Shown here piece after piece: positions 35,306 to 44,418 of a stretch of 64,000 nt of DNA (position 1 is the stretch's first letter; the number at the start of each line of letters is the position of its first letter). The translations under genes were made by a program, and so were the position numbers. Source of the DNA: Alphaproteobacteria bacterium (GTDB lineage Bacteria > Pseudomonadota > Alphaproteobacteria > Rhodobacterales > Rhodobacteraceae); assembly GCA_030431485.1 (NCBI GenBank), contig JAUIIR010000012.1, forward strand, positions 1 to 64,000, read 5' to 3'. Below the pieces are notes generated by a model, which did not search any database, was not told the DNA's origin, and saw only the letters and a program-made list of their open reading frames with translations.

Positions 35306-36223
35306 TTAGCTGTCAGAGAGACGGTCCTCCTTTGCCGACCGCTCGAGATACGTCCAGATCGACCGCGTCGTGTGGTTGGTTCGGGACTCGTTGCGATGAA
35401 GACGGATTTCCAGGGCGACTTCCCATTCCTTGGGACCCGTGGCGACCAAGAGCCCGGCTTCCAGATCAGGCGCGACCAGCGTTTCAGGAAGCCACGCCAC
35501 GCCGTCGCCCTCTCTCGCCCGCATGCGCAACGCACCAGCCATAGAGTTTTCGTAAATGGGTCGAAGGCGCTGGCCCAGCTTGTGCTCGGCCAATGTCGGT
35601 TCGAGCAAGGCGGAAATGGCTGCGGCGTTTCCGAAGCGCAGAAAGGGCGTCTCCGTTTGCCCGTTGCGGAAGTCGAACGCGGGCGTGCTGTCCGGATTGG
35701 GTTTGCACACTGGGATCAACCGGTCAGTGCCAATGACAATCGATGCCTTCTTGTCATCCAGCGCCCCGGATTTGGGGCCGTAAGCGATAACAAAATCAAC
35801 AACCCCGTTTTCAAGGTCTTGCAGGCAGTTCGGCAGATCATCGGCCCGCAGGCGGGAAAGGATCGGTCCGTAGGTGTCTTCGAGCGCTTGAAGCCAATTG
35901 GGATAGAACCTCCAACCGATGGAATGCTGGGCGCCAAAGGTCACGACATAACGGTCCGGCAAAGCCTGCGTTTTAAGGATCTGGCTGCGTTCCTGTTCAA
36001 TACGGCTAAGCGCCTGAAGTCCCGCATCCAGTATCTGATGCCCCGCTTCGGTCAGACGAACAGGTTGACGCGACCGGTCGACCAGAAGCGTTCCGACCCA
36101 GTTTTCAAGCGTTTTGACGCGCCGCGAAAAGGCCGGCTGGCTCAGGTTCGACTGCGCAGCCGCCTGTGTGAAGTTGCCGGTCCGGGCGAGGCGTTCGAGG
36201 TCACGAAACAGGGAGACATCCAT
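35306..36223 (-). CDS. LysR-family transcriptional regulator
   Basis: 305 residues with LysR helix-turn-helix (FRDLERLARTGNFTQAAAQ, then QPAFSRRVKTLENWVG) and effector domain. ATG 36223 (MDVSLFRD) is the family-typical start; the frame is open to 36283. It is divergent from the sulfo-lyase-like gene and the ProXVW-type importer, which it probably controls. Confidence 0.9.
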   Translation of the reverse strand: MDVSLFRDLERLARTGNFTQAAAQSNLSQPAFSRRVKTLENWVGTLLVDRSRQPVRLTEAGHQILDAGLQALSRIEQERSQILKTQALPDRYVVTFGAQHSIGWRFYPNWLQALEDTYGPILSRLRADDLPNCLQDLENGVVDFVIAYGPKSGALDDKKASIVIGTDRLIPVCKPNPDSTPAFDFRNGQTETPFLRFGNAAAISALLEPTLAEHKLGQRLRPIYENSMAGALRMRAREGDGVAWLPETLVAPDLEAGLLVATGPKEWEVALEIRLHRNESRTNHTTRSIWTYLERSAKEDRLSDS

Positions 36224-36235
36224 CGGTTTTGTATA

Positions 36236-36250
36236 ATGCAAAATTTGCAT
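36236..36250. promoter_or_regulatory. AT-rich dyad upstream of LysR, candidate operator
   Basis: ATGCAAA-A-TTTGCAT, a 15-bp dyad with a single central base, 13 bases before the LysR start and within the divergent promoter region. Confidence 0.6.
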
Positions 36251-36331
36251 GATGTCATTCGAACATGACATTGGAGCCCGCAAACAAATTGGCGCAGTTT
36301 GGAAGCTTGAATTCCAAGCAGGATTATTCCC

Positions 36332-37375
36332 ATGGCTGATACCGCTACTCTCGATCGCAAGACCGCTGGCCTGTCGCTGGACCGGTTCCCCAGAACTGCC
36401 CTATGTCATCAACCGACGCCGATCGAGGCGATGCCTCGGCTGTCGAAGCTGCTCGGTGGCCCTCAGCTATTCATCAAGCGCGACGACTGCACCGGGTTGG
36501 CAACCGGGGGCAACAAGACCCGCAAGCTGGAATTTCTTGTCGGTGAGGCCCTGGAAGCCGGCGCCGACATGTTGGTGACGCAAGGCGCGGTACAATCGAA
36601 CCATGTGCGCCAGACGGCAGCAGCAGCCTGCAAGGTTGGCATGAAATGTCACGTCTTGCTGGAACGTCGTGTGCCGGGTGTAGATGCCTCGTACGAGCAA
36701 ACAGGCAACGTTCTGCTTGATAATCTGTTCGGCGCCACTCACGAGTTCCGCCCCCCGGGTCTGGATATGAATGCAGAGGCCGAAGCCGTGACCGAAAAGC
36801 TGCGCGCCGAGGGTCATAAACCGTACATGATCCCCGGCGGTGGGTCGAATCCGACCGGCGCCCTTGGCTACGTCAATTGCGCAAAAGAGATCGTCGAACA
36901 CTGTGACAGTTCCGGAGACCCCTTTGACTGGTTGGTGATGGCGACAGGCAGCACCGGTACGCAGGCCGGTCTGGTCGCCGGGTTTCATGCGATGGGATAC
37001 AACCTGCCCGTTTTGGGCGTGAGTGTCCGCCAGCCGCATGACCGTCAGGTCGCGGCCGTCCATGGGCTGACTCAGCGGACGCTCGAAAAACTGGGTGCCG
37101 ATCCGATTGATGTCAGCGAAATCCGTGTTGATGACGGCTATGTAGGTGAAGGCTACGGCATCCCCGCATCGTCCACGCTCGAAGCAATTCACCTTACGGC
37201 CCGTCAAGAGGGTGTCCTGCTGGACCCCGTCTATTCCGCGAAAGGGATGGCCGGCCTGATTGGCTTGATCCGGCAAGGTTTCTTCAAGACGACCGACAAG
37301 GTTCTGTTCCTCCATACCGGAGGTGCGACGGCACTCTTCGCGTATGAGGATCAACTAATTCAATCACTTAACTAA
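36332..37375 (+). CDS. PLP enzyme: D-cysteine desulfhydrase / L-cysteate sulfo-lyase-like
   Basis: 347 residues of the ACC-deaminase/D-cysteine desulfhydrase family (fold type II PLP). The PLP lysine lies in TGGNKTRKLEFL. Other marks are TQGAVQSNHVRQTAAAA, PGGGSNPTGALGYVNCA, ATGSTGTQAGL and LHTGGATALF. From memory, the marine L-cysteate sulfo-lyase CuyA shares these motifs closely, and the two activities cannot be told apart by eye. Products would be pyruvate, ammonium and either sulfite or sulfide. It starts the operon with a ProXVW-type importer and an alpha/beta hydrolase and is divergent from a LysR gene. Confidence 0.85.
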   Translation: MADTATLDRKTAGLSLDRFPRTALCHQPTPIEAMPRLSKLLGGPQLFIKRDDCTGLATGGNKTRKLEFLVGEALEAGADMLVTQGAVQSNHVRQTAAAACKVGMKCHVLLERRVPGVDASYEQTGNVLLDNLFGATHEFRPPGLDMNAEAEAVTEKLRAEGHKPYMIPGGGSNPTGALGYVNCAKEIVEHCDSSGDPFDWLVMATGSTGTQAGLVAGFHAMGYNLPVLGVSVRQPHDRQVAAVHGLTQRTLEKLGADPIDVSEIRVDDGYVGEGYGIPASSTLEAIHLTARQEGVLLDPVYSAKGMAGLIGLIRQGFFKTTDKVLFLHTGGATALFAYEDQLIQSLN

Positions 37376-37417
37376 GCAGACGCCCGAAAAGGGCACGACA
37401 CAACAGAGGAGAAGAAA

Positions 37418-38383
37418 ATGAAACCCGAAGTTAAAACGATAGCTCTGGCAACGGCGGTAAGCGTATTGTCCTTGCCGGCTTTTGCATCCGAGAAAGTCGC
37501 GATAGGTGTGCCTTCATGGACTGGCGCCCAGGCGATCGCGCATGTGCTGGGCGAGGTTGTGACGTCCCGCATCGGCGGCGAGGTCGAATACGTGCCCGGA
37601 AACAATGCCACGATTTTCCAAGCCATGGATCAGGGCAAAGGCGACATCGACGTGCACCCGGATGTCTGGCTGCCGAACCAGGAAAGCTTTACCAAGGAGT
37701 ACGTGGACGGAAAGGGCACCGTTACGCTTTCGTCCAACCCCTATCAGGGTAATCAGGGCTTCTGTGTCACCAAGGACTTTGGCGAGGCCAACAATATCAC
37801 GGACATCGCGGACCTCGGGCGCCCCGATATCGCTGCTCTAATGGACAGTGATGGAAACGGCCTGGGCGAGTTGTGGATCGGCGCACCCGGTTGGGCGTCT
37901 GCCAATGTCAACGAGGTCAAGACACGGGACTATGGATTGCTCGATTTCGTAGAACCAATCCGGGCCGAAGAAGCCGTCAAAACAGCGCGGATCAAGGACA
38001 GCATCGCGAAGGGTGAAGGCTACGCGTTCTACTGCTACGAGCCCCATGCCGTCTGGTTCATGTTCGACGTGATGATGCTGACAGAGCCGACGTATGATCC
38101 AGAGAAATATGTCATGGTACAGCCTTCGGACGACGCCGACTGGTACACCAAGTCGATGGTGGCTACCAAGGATGCGCTGAAGGACGTGCAGATTGCATGG
38201 TCAAACTCGCTGGTAGATCGCTCGCCAGCGATTTCCGAATTCTTCCAGAACTTCAAACTGGACGCATCGGACGTCAGCCAACTGGCTTATGAGATCAGCG
38301 CCAACGGTCGTGATCCGGCAGAGGTCGCAGCGGAATGGGTCAACGCCAATTCCGACCGCGTCGATGCAATGCTGGGCCTCTAA
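37418..38383 (+). CDS. Quaternary-amine-type ABC transporter substrate-binding protein (ProX/OpuAC-like)
   Basis: 321 residues with a signal peptide (ending PAFA). The binding fold is of the OpuAC type (VAIGVPSWTGAQAIAHVLGE; HPDVWLPNQESF; YCYEPHAVWFMFD). The family binds glycine betaine, proline betaine, choline and similar solutes; aromatic Trp and Tyr residues of the cage are present but the ligand is unknown. A GGAG site precedes the ATG. It is followed by its ATPase and permease. Confidence 0.9.
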   Translation: MKPEVKTIALATAVSVLSLPAFASEKVAIGVPSWTGAQAIAHVLGEVVTSRIGGEVEYVPGNNATIFQAMDQGKGDIDVHPDVWLPNQESFTKEYVDGKGTVTLSSNPYQGNQGFCVTKDFGEANNITDIADLGRPDIAALMDSDGNGLGELWIGAPGWASANVNEVKTRDYGLLDFVEPIRAEEAVKTARIKDSIAKGEGYAFYCYEPHAVWFMFDVMMLTEPTYDPEKYVMVQPSDDADWYTKSMVATKDALKDVQIAWSNSLVDRSPAISEFFQNFKLDASDVSQLAYEISANGRDPAEVAAEWVNANSDRVDAMLGL

Positions 38384-38457
38384 GCGCGCTCAGACGTACC
38401 AACACGCGGCGCGGGTCATATCGCGCCGCCACTCTGATGGCTGCTGGGGTGGAAATT

Positions 38458-39513
38458 ATGCAAGACGAGAAAGTCATTGAAATTTCCAATGTCTGGAAGA
38501 TCTTTGGCGACAATGCGCAGGCTGCGCTGGCTGCAATCCGCGAACGCGGGCTGGGCAAGCCGGAGGTTCTGGCAGAGTACAACGCCGTCGTCGGCGTTGC
38601 CGATGTCAGCCTGAGCGTAAATCGCGGTGAAATCTTTTGTATCATGGGCCTTTCGGGCAGCGGCAAGTCAACCTTGGTGCGCCATTTCAATCGACTTCTG
38701 GAGCCGACAGCGGGCAAGATCGAGATCGAAGGCACGGACGTGATGGCCTTGGGGTCTCGGGACCTGCAAAGGTTTCGAAACCAGAAGATCGGTATGGTCT
38801 TTCAGAACTTCGCGCTGATGCCCCATCGATCGGTACTCGACAACGTGGCCATGCCGCTGGAGATACGCAACGTCGCCAAGAACGAACGCATGAGACAAGC
38901 GGCAGCGATCCTCGATATCGTCGAACTCGGCGCTTGGGGATCGAAGTTCGCGCATGAACTTTCGGGCGGCATGCAACAGCGCGTCGGCCTTGCGCGCGCC
39001 CTTGCGGCAAACCCTGACGTCCTCTTGATGGACGAGCCATTCTCGGCGCTGGACCCGCTGATCCGAAGGCAGTTGCAGGACGAGTTTATTCGGCTTTCCA
39101 AGATTCTGAAGAAGACGACAATCTTTATCACGCACGATCTGGACGAGGCCGTCAGGATCGGAGATCGCATAGCAATCATGCGTGATGGAAAGATGGTTCA
39201 GATCGGCACCGCCGAGGACATCGTCATGCATCCCGCCGATGATTATGTCGCCGACTTCGTCGCCGGCATTTCCCGCCTGAAAGTCGTTCACGCACACGCG
39301 GTCATGCAACCCATCGAGGCGCACGTTTCAACAAACGGTGGCCTTCCGGCGGATGCAACACGTGTCAACGAAGACGAGACGCTGAGCACGCTGATAAACA
39401 TCGCCATCGATGATGATCATCCCATCGTCGTGCAAAATGCGGGCCAGGATGTGGGCGTTATCACCCGGGCGGATTTGCTCAAAACCGTGATCGAAGGGAC
39501 GGAGGTGTCGTGA
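38458..39513 (+). CDS. Quaternary-amine-type ABC transporter ATPase (ProV-like)
   Basis: 351 residues. It opens with the ProV-type segment IFGDNAQAALAAIRERG, then Walker A GLSGSGKST, signature LSGGMQQRVGLARAL, Walker B VLLMDEPFSALDP and H-loop THDLDEA. A C-terminal region of about 90 residues resembles the CBS-type regulatory part but seems shortened. ATG 38458 is used; the frame is open upstream. The stop overlaps the permease start. Confidence 0.92.
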   Translation: MQDEKVIEISNVWKIFGDNAQAALAAIRERGLGKPEVLAEYNAVVGVADVSLSVNRGEIFCIMGLSGSGKSTLVRHFNRLLEPTAGKIEIEGTDVMALGSRDLQRFRNQKIGMVFQNFALMPHRSVLDNVAMPLEIRNVAKNERMRQAAAILDIVELGAWGSKFAHELSGGMQQRVGLARALAANPDVLLMDEPFSALDPLIRRQLQDEFIRLSKILKKTTIFITHDLDEAVRIGDRIAIMRDGKMVQIGTAEDIVMHPADDYVADFVAGISRLKVVHAHAVMQPIEAHVSTNGGLPADATRVNEDETLSTLINIAIDDDHPIVVQNAGQDVGVITRADLLKTVIEGTEVS

Positions 39514-41075
39514 TGGACCAGGTTGAAAGCGGTACCGAAGACCTTGGCGTCAACCCACTGGAAGACACGAACAGCGACGCTGCGATCGCCTATGCCGACG
39601 AGCGGCGCGAGAACATCCGAACCTTCGTGCGCACGTCGCCCGAGTACTACATTCGAATGTTCGACAAGATCGGGGCGTCGGCGCGCTTTACGCCGACATT
39701 CAACCTGATGGCAGGGCTCTTCGGGCCGATCTGGTTCGGCGCGCGCGGGCTGTGGAATTGGGCGCTTCCATTTCTCATTCTGGAAGCTTTGGCATTCGTA
39801 CAGATCGCACGCGGTCTATTCGGCGATCTTGGCGCGGATGCGATGGCGCGGATTGCCTCCATTGAAGGAACACTGGAGTTACGCCGCAAACAGCTTGCTG
39901 CGGCGATCGAAAACAACTCTGACCGCGTCGATGCCTTTCAAAGGGCGGTCGAGTCGCTCGAAGCGAATATCGGTGGTATCCGTGCCGAAGCCGAAGCTGC
40001 GGCGGCTATGGGGCCAACGATCGCTTTGACGGGTGTCTGCATTCTCGTGTTGGCAAAGCTGGCGCAGGCTATGGTGGCGAACACGGCTTTGGAAGCGCGA
40101 TTTTCCGACTGGCTCAGCGACAGAACGGTCCGGTCGGGCCTGCCGCAGGGTCAAATCATATTCAGTGGACTTTTCATGGCGCTCATCGTTTTTGCGGCGA
40201 TGACGCATTACAGCTTTCCTGACCGGTTCAGCCTTCTGTCCGACTTTCCCACGGACCCAGATATCCGGCTGGTGAGCATCGATGGCGTCGAGGCGTTTTT
40301 CAACTGGGCCGTCCTGAACGGCGAGTACCTGTTCGACGGGATCACCTATTTGATCCGTCTTGTTCTCGATGCGCTTGAAGTCGTCTTTGTAAGCACGCCC
40401 TGGATCGTGATTGCATCGCTGATCATTCTTTTGACATGGCTGACGGCCGGGGTGCGCATGGCGATCTATTCCGGTGCGTTCCTGGCCTACATGGGCCTGC
40501 TCGGGTTCTGGGACAAAGCCATGACGACGCTGGCGCTTCTGGGAACGGCGGCGTGCCTGTCGATCCTGATCGGTATTCCGCTTGGCATGTTCGCCGCACG
40601 GCGTCCGCGGTTTTATTCTTTCATCCAACCGATCATGGACTTCATGCAGACCATGCCGGCTTTCGTGTTCATGATCCCCGTGATTGCGTTTTTCGGCACG
40701 GGCAAACCGGCTGCGGTTGTGACCACGATGATCTTTGGTGGCACCCCGGTCGTCCGTCTTACCGTGCTGGGCTTGCGCGGTGTGCCTGAAAGCGTTCGCG
40801 AAGCTGCGATAAGTTTTGGCGCGAACAAGTGGTATCTGTTGACCAAGGTCGACTTGCCGCTTGCCGGACCGTCGATCCGCGCAGGGATCAACCAGACCAT
40901 CATGCTGTCGCTCGCGATGGTCGTCGTCGCCTCGCTGATCGGGGCAAAGGGGTTGGGCGAAGATGTGCTGGAGGCGCTGCAATACGCGAATGTTGGTCAA
41001 GGGATCCTCGCCGGGTTCTCGATCCTCTTCTGTGCAATGATCCTCGACCGGATTGTGCAGGGCAACAACAAGTGA
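39513..41075 (+). CDS. Quaternary-amine-type ABC transporter permease (ProW-like) with N-terminal DUF2628-like and coiled-coil extension
   Basis: 520 residues against the usual 280-400. Residues 1-55 are soluble. Residues 60-98 (FTPTFNLMAGLFGPIWFGARG, then WNWALPFLI) resemble the DUF2628 membrane motif. Residues 105-160 look like a coiled coil (ASIEGTLELRRKQLAAAIEN). The BPD permease proper starts near residue 310, with the EAA loop VPESVREAAISFGANKWYLLTKVDLPLA. ATG 39513 lies seven bases after GGAGG; GTG 39510 is possible. The stop overlaps the hydrolase start (GTGA). Confidence 0.88.
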   Translation: MDQVESGTEDLGVNPLEDTNSDAAIAYADERRENIRTFVRTSPEYYIRMFDKIGASARFTPTFNLMAGLFGPIWFGARGLWNWALPFLILEALAFVQIARGLFGDLGADAMARIASIEGTLELRRKQLAAAIENNSDRVDAFQRAVESLEANIGGIRAEAEAAAAMGPTIALTGVCILVLAKLAQAMVANTALEARFSDWLSDRTVRSGLPQGQIIFSGLFMALIVFAAMTHYSFPDRFSLLSDFPTDPDIRLVSIDGVEAFFNWAVLNGEYLFDGITYLIRLVLDALEVVFVSTPWIVIASLIILLTWLTAGVRMAIYSGAFLAYMGLLGFWDKAMTTLALLGTAACLSILIGIPLGMFAARRPRFYSFIQPIMDFMQTMPAFVFMIPVIAFFGTGKPAAVVTTMIFGGTPVVRLTVLGLRGVPESVREAAISFGANKWYLLTKVDLPLAGPSIRAGINQTIMLSLAMVVVASLIGAKGLGEDVLEALQYANVGQGILAGFSILFCAMILDRIVQGNNK

Positions 41076-41818
41076 CACCGCTGGTCCTGGTCCATGGCTT
41101 TATGGGCGGCAGCGCACAATGGGGGCCGCAGGCACCACTGGGAGACAAGCGGGACCTGATTTGTCTCGATCTGCCGGGGTTTGGGCGGAATGCTGGTCTG
41201 TCGGCCGTGGATCGGATCGAGGATTTCGCAACCTGGGCACTCAACGACTTGTCAGCGCGCGGGGTCGAGCGGTTTGATCTCTTGGGACATTCCATGGGCG
41301 GAATGATCGTTCAGGACATGATCCGGCAGGCCCCCGAGCGCGTCAATCGACTGGTGCTCTATGCGACCGGAGCACATGGTGTGCTGCCGGGCCGCTTTGA
41401 GACAATCGAGACCTCCATGGCGCGTGCCAGGGATGAAGGGGCCCGCGCGACGGCCCGCCGGATTTCGGCGACTTGGTTTTTGCAGCGGACCTCTGCCACT
41501 GGCTACGATGAATGCGCAGAAATTGCCGAGGCGGCGGGAATAGACGCAATTCTCGCAGGTCTCGCGGCTATGCGCGATTGGTCAGGTGCAGACAATTTGC
41601 CAAATATCTCTGCAGACACCTTGATCATTTGGGGAGATCGGGACCGCACCTACAGTTGGCCGCAGATAGATCTTCTTTGGCAGAACATTCCGAAGAGCAA
41701 TCTGGCGGTCATACCTTCCTGTGCCCATGCTGTTCATTTGGAGAATTCGAACCTGTTCAACTTGGTTCTGGAGGGTTTCCTGGGGTCAGGCCCCATTGAT
41801 TGCGGTCCTGCGGCGTGA
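41072..41818 (+). CDS. Alpha/beta hydrolase
   Basis: 248 residues. The oxyanion-hole motif is LVLVHGFMGG near the N-terminus, the nucleophile Ser lies in LLGHSMGG, and the acid and His are likely in IIWGDRDRTY and CAHAVHLE. The catalytic triad therefore looks complete. It resembles 3-oxoadipate enol-lactonase-type hydrolases. The start is GTG 41072, overlapping the permease stop as GTGA, so it belongs to the importer operon and may hydrolyse an ester or lactone of the imported compound. Confidence 0.88.
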   Translation: MTPLVLVHGFMGGSAQWGPQAPLGDKRDLICLDLPGFGRNAGLSAVDRIEDFATWALNDLSARGVERFDLLGHSMGGMIVQDMIRQAPERVNRLVLYATGAHGVLPGRFETIETSMARARDEGARATARRISATWFLQRTSATGYDECAEIAEAAGIDAILAGLAAMRDWSGADNLPNISADTLIIWGDRDRTYSWPQIDLLWQNIPKSNLAVIPSCAHAVHLENSNLFNLVLEGFLGSGPIDCGPAA

Positions 41819-41819
41819 T

Positions 41820-42160
41820 TCACGGTTCGGACACAGCAACAGTCACCGGTTTGAGCCGCTCTAGGGTCAGTTCCAAAGCATCCCCCGGCAAAAACAGGAC
41901 CAACGCCGGATGGCGCGCCGGTCAAGATCACATCACCCGTCGCAAGCTCAAGGAAGTTTGAAAGATACGCAATAATTTCGGGGGTTTTCCAGATCATCTG
42001 ATCCAGATCCCCCTCTTGCCGCAGGGGTCCGTTCACCGACAACGAAAGGCGTCCTTGTGTCAGATGGCCGACATCCGTTGCCAGATGGATCGGGCTGTTG
42101 TCATCCAGACGTTCATTACGGATAGCGGGATTTCAGATGTCCCGGCCAACGAGTTCGAAG
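41820..42160 (-). pseudogene. Fragment of a fumarylacetoacetate-hydrolase-family gene
   Basis: Reading the reverse strand from about 42160 gives FELVGRDI, a stop, then NPAIRNERLDDNSPIHLATD, LSVNGPLRQEGDLDQMIWKT, IIAYLSNFLELATGDVILTG and APSGVGPV. After a frameshift near 41888 it continues as LPGDALELTLERLKPV to a TGA at 41820. These are C-terminal FAH-domain motifs. One internal stop, one frameshift and no recognisable N-terminal half show the gene is broken. It ends two bases from the convergent hydrolase stop. Confidence 0.8.
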
Positions 42161-42338
42161 CGTGCGGGATATGACCTCTGATTGCGAGGTAAAGCGCGTT
42201 TCCGCGGCCGCGTTTAGGTCTACGGCACCCCACCCTTTTGGAGGAACAGCTGAACAGAATTGCCACGGAGGGCAATTTGGCATGTCAATTCACAGCGAAC
42301 GTTAGCGATCTGGACGCTTTGATCGGCCTTATCCAGGG

Positions 42339-43064
42339 TCACACATCAGAGCGAATAAGTCTGCGGTAGCGGCGTTGGGACCCTTCTAGGTGAGTCCGGG
42401 TCGCAGCACGGGCACTATTGGGGTCCCGGTCGCAGATCGCCGCGACTATGGCTTGGTGCTCTGTGATGATTAGCTCTGAATAAGACTTATCCATCCCTCC
42501 AGAACGCTCATTGATCAGTGCACGACGGGGGATGGCGAAGGTTCCGATTGCGCGGAGTATTTCGACGAAACGTGAGTTATTGCTCGCTTCAGCGATGGCC
42601 ATATGCAGCGCAAAATCCTGTTCGGCGGACGCTTCACCGGCGGTCAGCGTGCGCTCCACAACATTGGAGGCTTCGATGATCTTCTCGATCTGAGCAGGCG
42701 AATGCCGCATTGCTGCCAAAGCGGCGGCCTCGACTTCGATGGCAAGGCGCAGCTCAAGCATCTCAATGACGGTCGATACCTTTTCCACGTCCAGATTCTG
42801 AAAGGACAGGAAACTGCTCTGCTCTGGCTCCGAAACAAAGACCCCTGCCCCCTGCCGTGACCGCAGCTTGCCCTCGACGCGCAAACTTGCGATGGCTTCA
42901 CGCACGACAGTCCGGCTTACGGAAAACTCTTCGCACAGCTGAGCCTCGCTGGGCAGTCGCGTTCCCAAAGCATATTCGCCACTTTTCAATCGCGCACGCA
43001 GAGCGTCCTCAACCTTGCTGGAGAGGCGCGCTTTGCTTTCCGAGTTCGTGGCGGTTTTCTGCAT
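42339..43064 (-). CDS. GntR/FCD-family (FadR-type) transcriptional regulator
   Basis: 241 residues. The GntR winged helix is at 14-80 (LPSEAQLCEEFSVSRTVVREAIASLRVEG; RQGAGVFV), followed by an all-helical FCD effector domain with potential metal-binding His (FALHMAIAEASNN; ITEHQAIVAAI). FCD regulators often sense sugar acids. It lies downstream of the glucarate-dehydratase-like gene on the same strand, so it probably controls the uronate/aldarate operon. Confidence 0.92.
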   Translation of the reverse strand: MQKTATNSESKARLSSKVEDALRARLKSGEYALGTRLPSEAQLCEEFSVSRTVVREAIASLRVEGKLRSRQGAGVFVSEPEQSSFLSFQNLDVEKVSTVIEMLELRLAIEVEAAALAAMRHSPAQIEKIIEASNVVERTLTAGEASAEQDFALHMAIAEASNNSRFVEILRAIGTFAIPRRALINERSGGMDKSYSELIITEHQAIVAAICDRDPNSARAATRTHLEGSQRRYRRLIRSDV

Positions 43065-43128
43065 TTGTTGAATAACAGTCCTTTGCTGGGCGGAAAGACT
43101 AGCCGATCCTCAATATCCGGACAATTCT

Positions 43129-44382
43129 CTAGTAGCGGGGGCGTGCGAATTGCCAGTCCGGTTGGTGTTTTTGCATTTCCGCCCGGTCATTTCGGGTCAA
43201 AATCCCACAATCAAGATAATTCTGATGCAGCCGCTTCAGTTCTGACCGGTCCAGCGTGACGCCCAAGCCCGGCCCTTCGGGCACGGTCAAACAGCCGTTC
43301 TCAAAGCGGAAAGCGTCCTTGCCGCCCTCGATCACCTCGTCAGTCTGCCAAGGGTAATGTGTGTCACAGTCATAGGTCAGATTGGGGGTTGCGGCGGCCA
43401 GATGGGTCATTGCAGCCAGCGAAATGCCGAGGTGCGAGTTCGAGTGCATTCCAAGGCTCAGGCCCCAGATCTCGCAAATCCTGGCGAGATGGCGCGACGC
43501 CATCAGCCCCCCCCAGTAGTGGTGGTCTGACAGGATCACGCGAAAGGCGTCCTGGCGAATGGCAGGCGGAAGGTGTTTTTCGGCCACCACATACATATTG
43601 GTCGCAAGCGGAATTTCCGTGGCAGCCTGAACCACTGCGTTGGCCTCGATCCCGAGGGTCGGGTCTTCGAGGTATTCGATCATCCCGGTCAGTCTCGGCA
43701 ATAGGTTGAGCGCCGTATGCACATGCCAGCCGCCATTTGGATCGATGCGCAGCGGCGCATCGGGGAAGGCCGCGTGCAGCGCTTCGAGCCCGGCCATCTC
43801 ATCCTCGACAGGCAGGATCCCGCCTTTGAGCTTCAATGCGCGGAAGCCAAACTGATCGACCATTTTCTGCGCTTCGCCAACCAGTTGCTCGGGGGTCAGA
43901 ACCTCGCCCCAGGGGTCGGTGGCCGTCTGCCCTGCGTGTGATTTGAACTTGTAGAACAGATAAGCAGCAAACGGGACATCCTCGCGCACCTGCCCGCCCA
44001 GAAGGTCGACCACGCGCTGCCCGGTCGCCTTGCCGAGGGCATCCCACATCGCCACTTCGATGGCGCCAATGACCCGCGGCAGCAGCCCCTCTTGCCCCGA
44101 ATAGCCCGTGGTCTCGCCACAGACGACCTGCGCCGCACGCGCGCGCAAGCCACTGATATTGGTGACAGACATGCCAACCAGATGCGGTGCAAGCTCGTTC
44201 AAAGCCGCAATCATTTCCTGCACGCCGTAGCTTTCGCCCAGACCGATCACGCCATCTTCGGTTTCCACCTCGATAATGGAGCGCAGCGCAAAGGGTTCGT
44301 GACACCCGGCATTGTTCAGAAGCGGCGGATCATAAAAGGCGATCGGGGTGACGCGGATGTCTTGAATGCGAAGATCGGGCAT
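43129..44382 (-). CDS. Enolase-superfamily dehydratase, glucarate-dehydratase-like
   Basis: 417 residues. After the capping domain comes the barrel, with the KxK base region FRALKLKGG, first metal ligand in RIDPNGGW, a later ligand in EDPT, and the His/Asn region MHSNSHLGISLAAMTHLAAA followed by DCDTHYPWQ. These marks fit the glucarate dehydratase group. It would dehydrate glucarate or galactarate to 5-keto-4-deoxyglucarate, the substrate of KdgD in the same cluster. It is the last catabolic gene after the importer genes on this strand. Confidence 0.85.
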   Translation of the reverse strand: MPDLRIQDIRVTPIAFYDPPLLNNAGCHEPFALRSIIEVETEDGVIGLGESYGVQEMIAALNELAPHLVGMSVTNISGLRARAAQVVCGETTGYSGQEGLLPRVIGAIEVAMWDALGKATGQRVVDLLGGQVREDVPFAAYLFYKFKSHAGQTATDPWGEVLTPEQLVGEAQKMVDQFGFRALKLKGGILPVEDEMAGLEALHAAFPDAPLRIDPNGGWHVHTALNLLPRLTGMIEYLEDPTLGIEANAVVQAATEIPLATNMYVVAEKHLPPAIRQDAFRVILSDHHYWGGLMASRHLARICEIWGLSLGMHSNSHLGISLAAMTHLAAATPNLTYDCDTHYPWQTDEVIEGGKDAFRFENGCLTVPEGPGLGVTLDRSELKRLHQNYLDCGILTRNDRAEMQKHQPDWQFARPRY

Positions 44383-44418
44383 AGCGTGTCTTTCTGCGGC
44401 CGTCTGCCGAGGCCGTGT

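Noticed and set aside
35306-36268. Forward 332-residue frame over the LysR gene
   Set aside because: The reverse frame has a full LysR helix-turn-helix and effector domain; the forward one has no domain and is a shadow.
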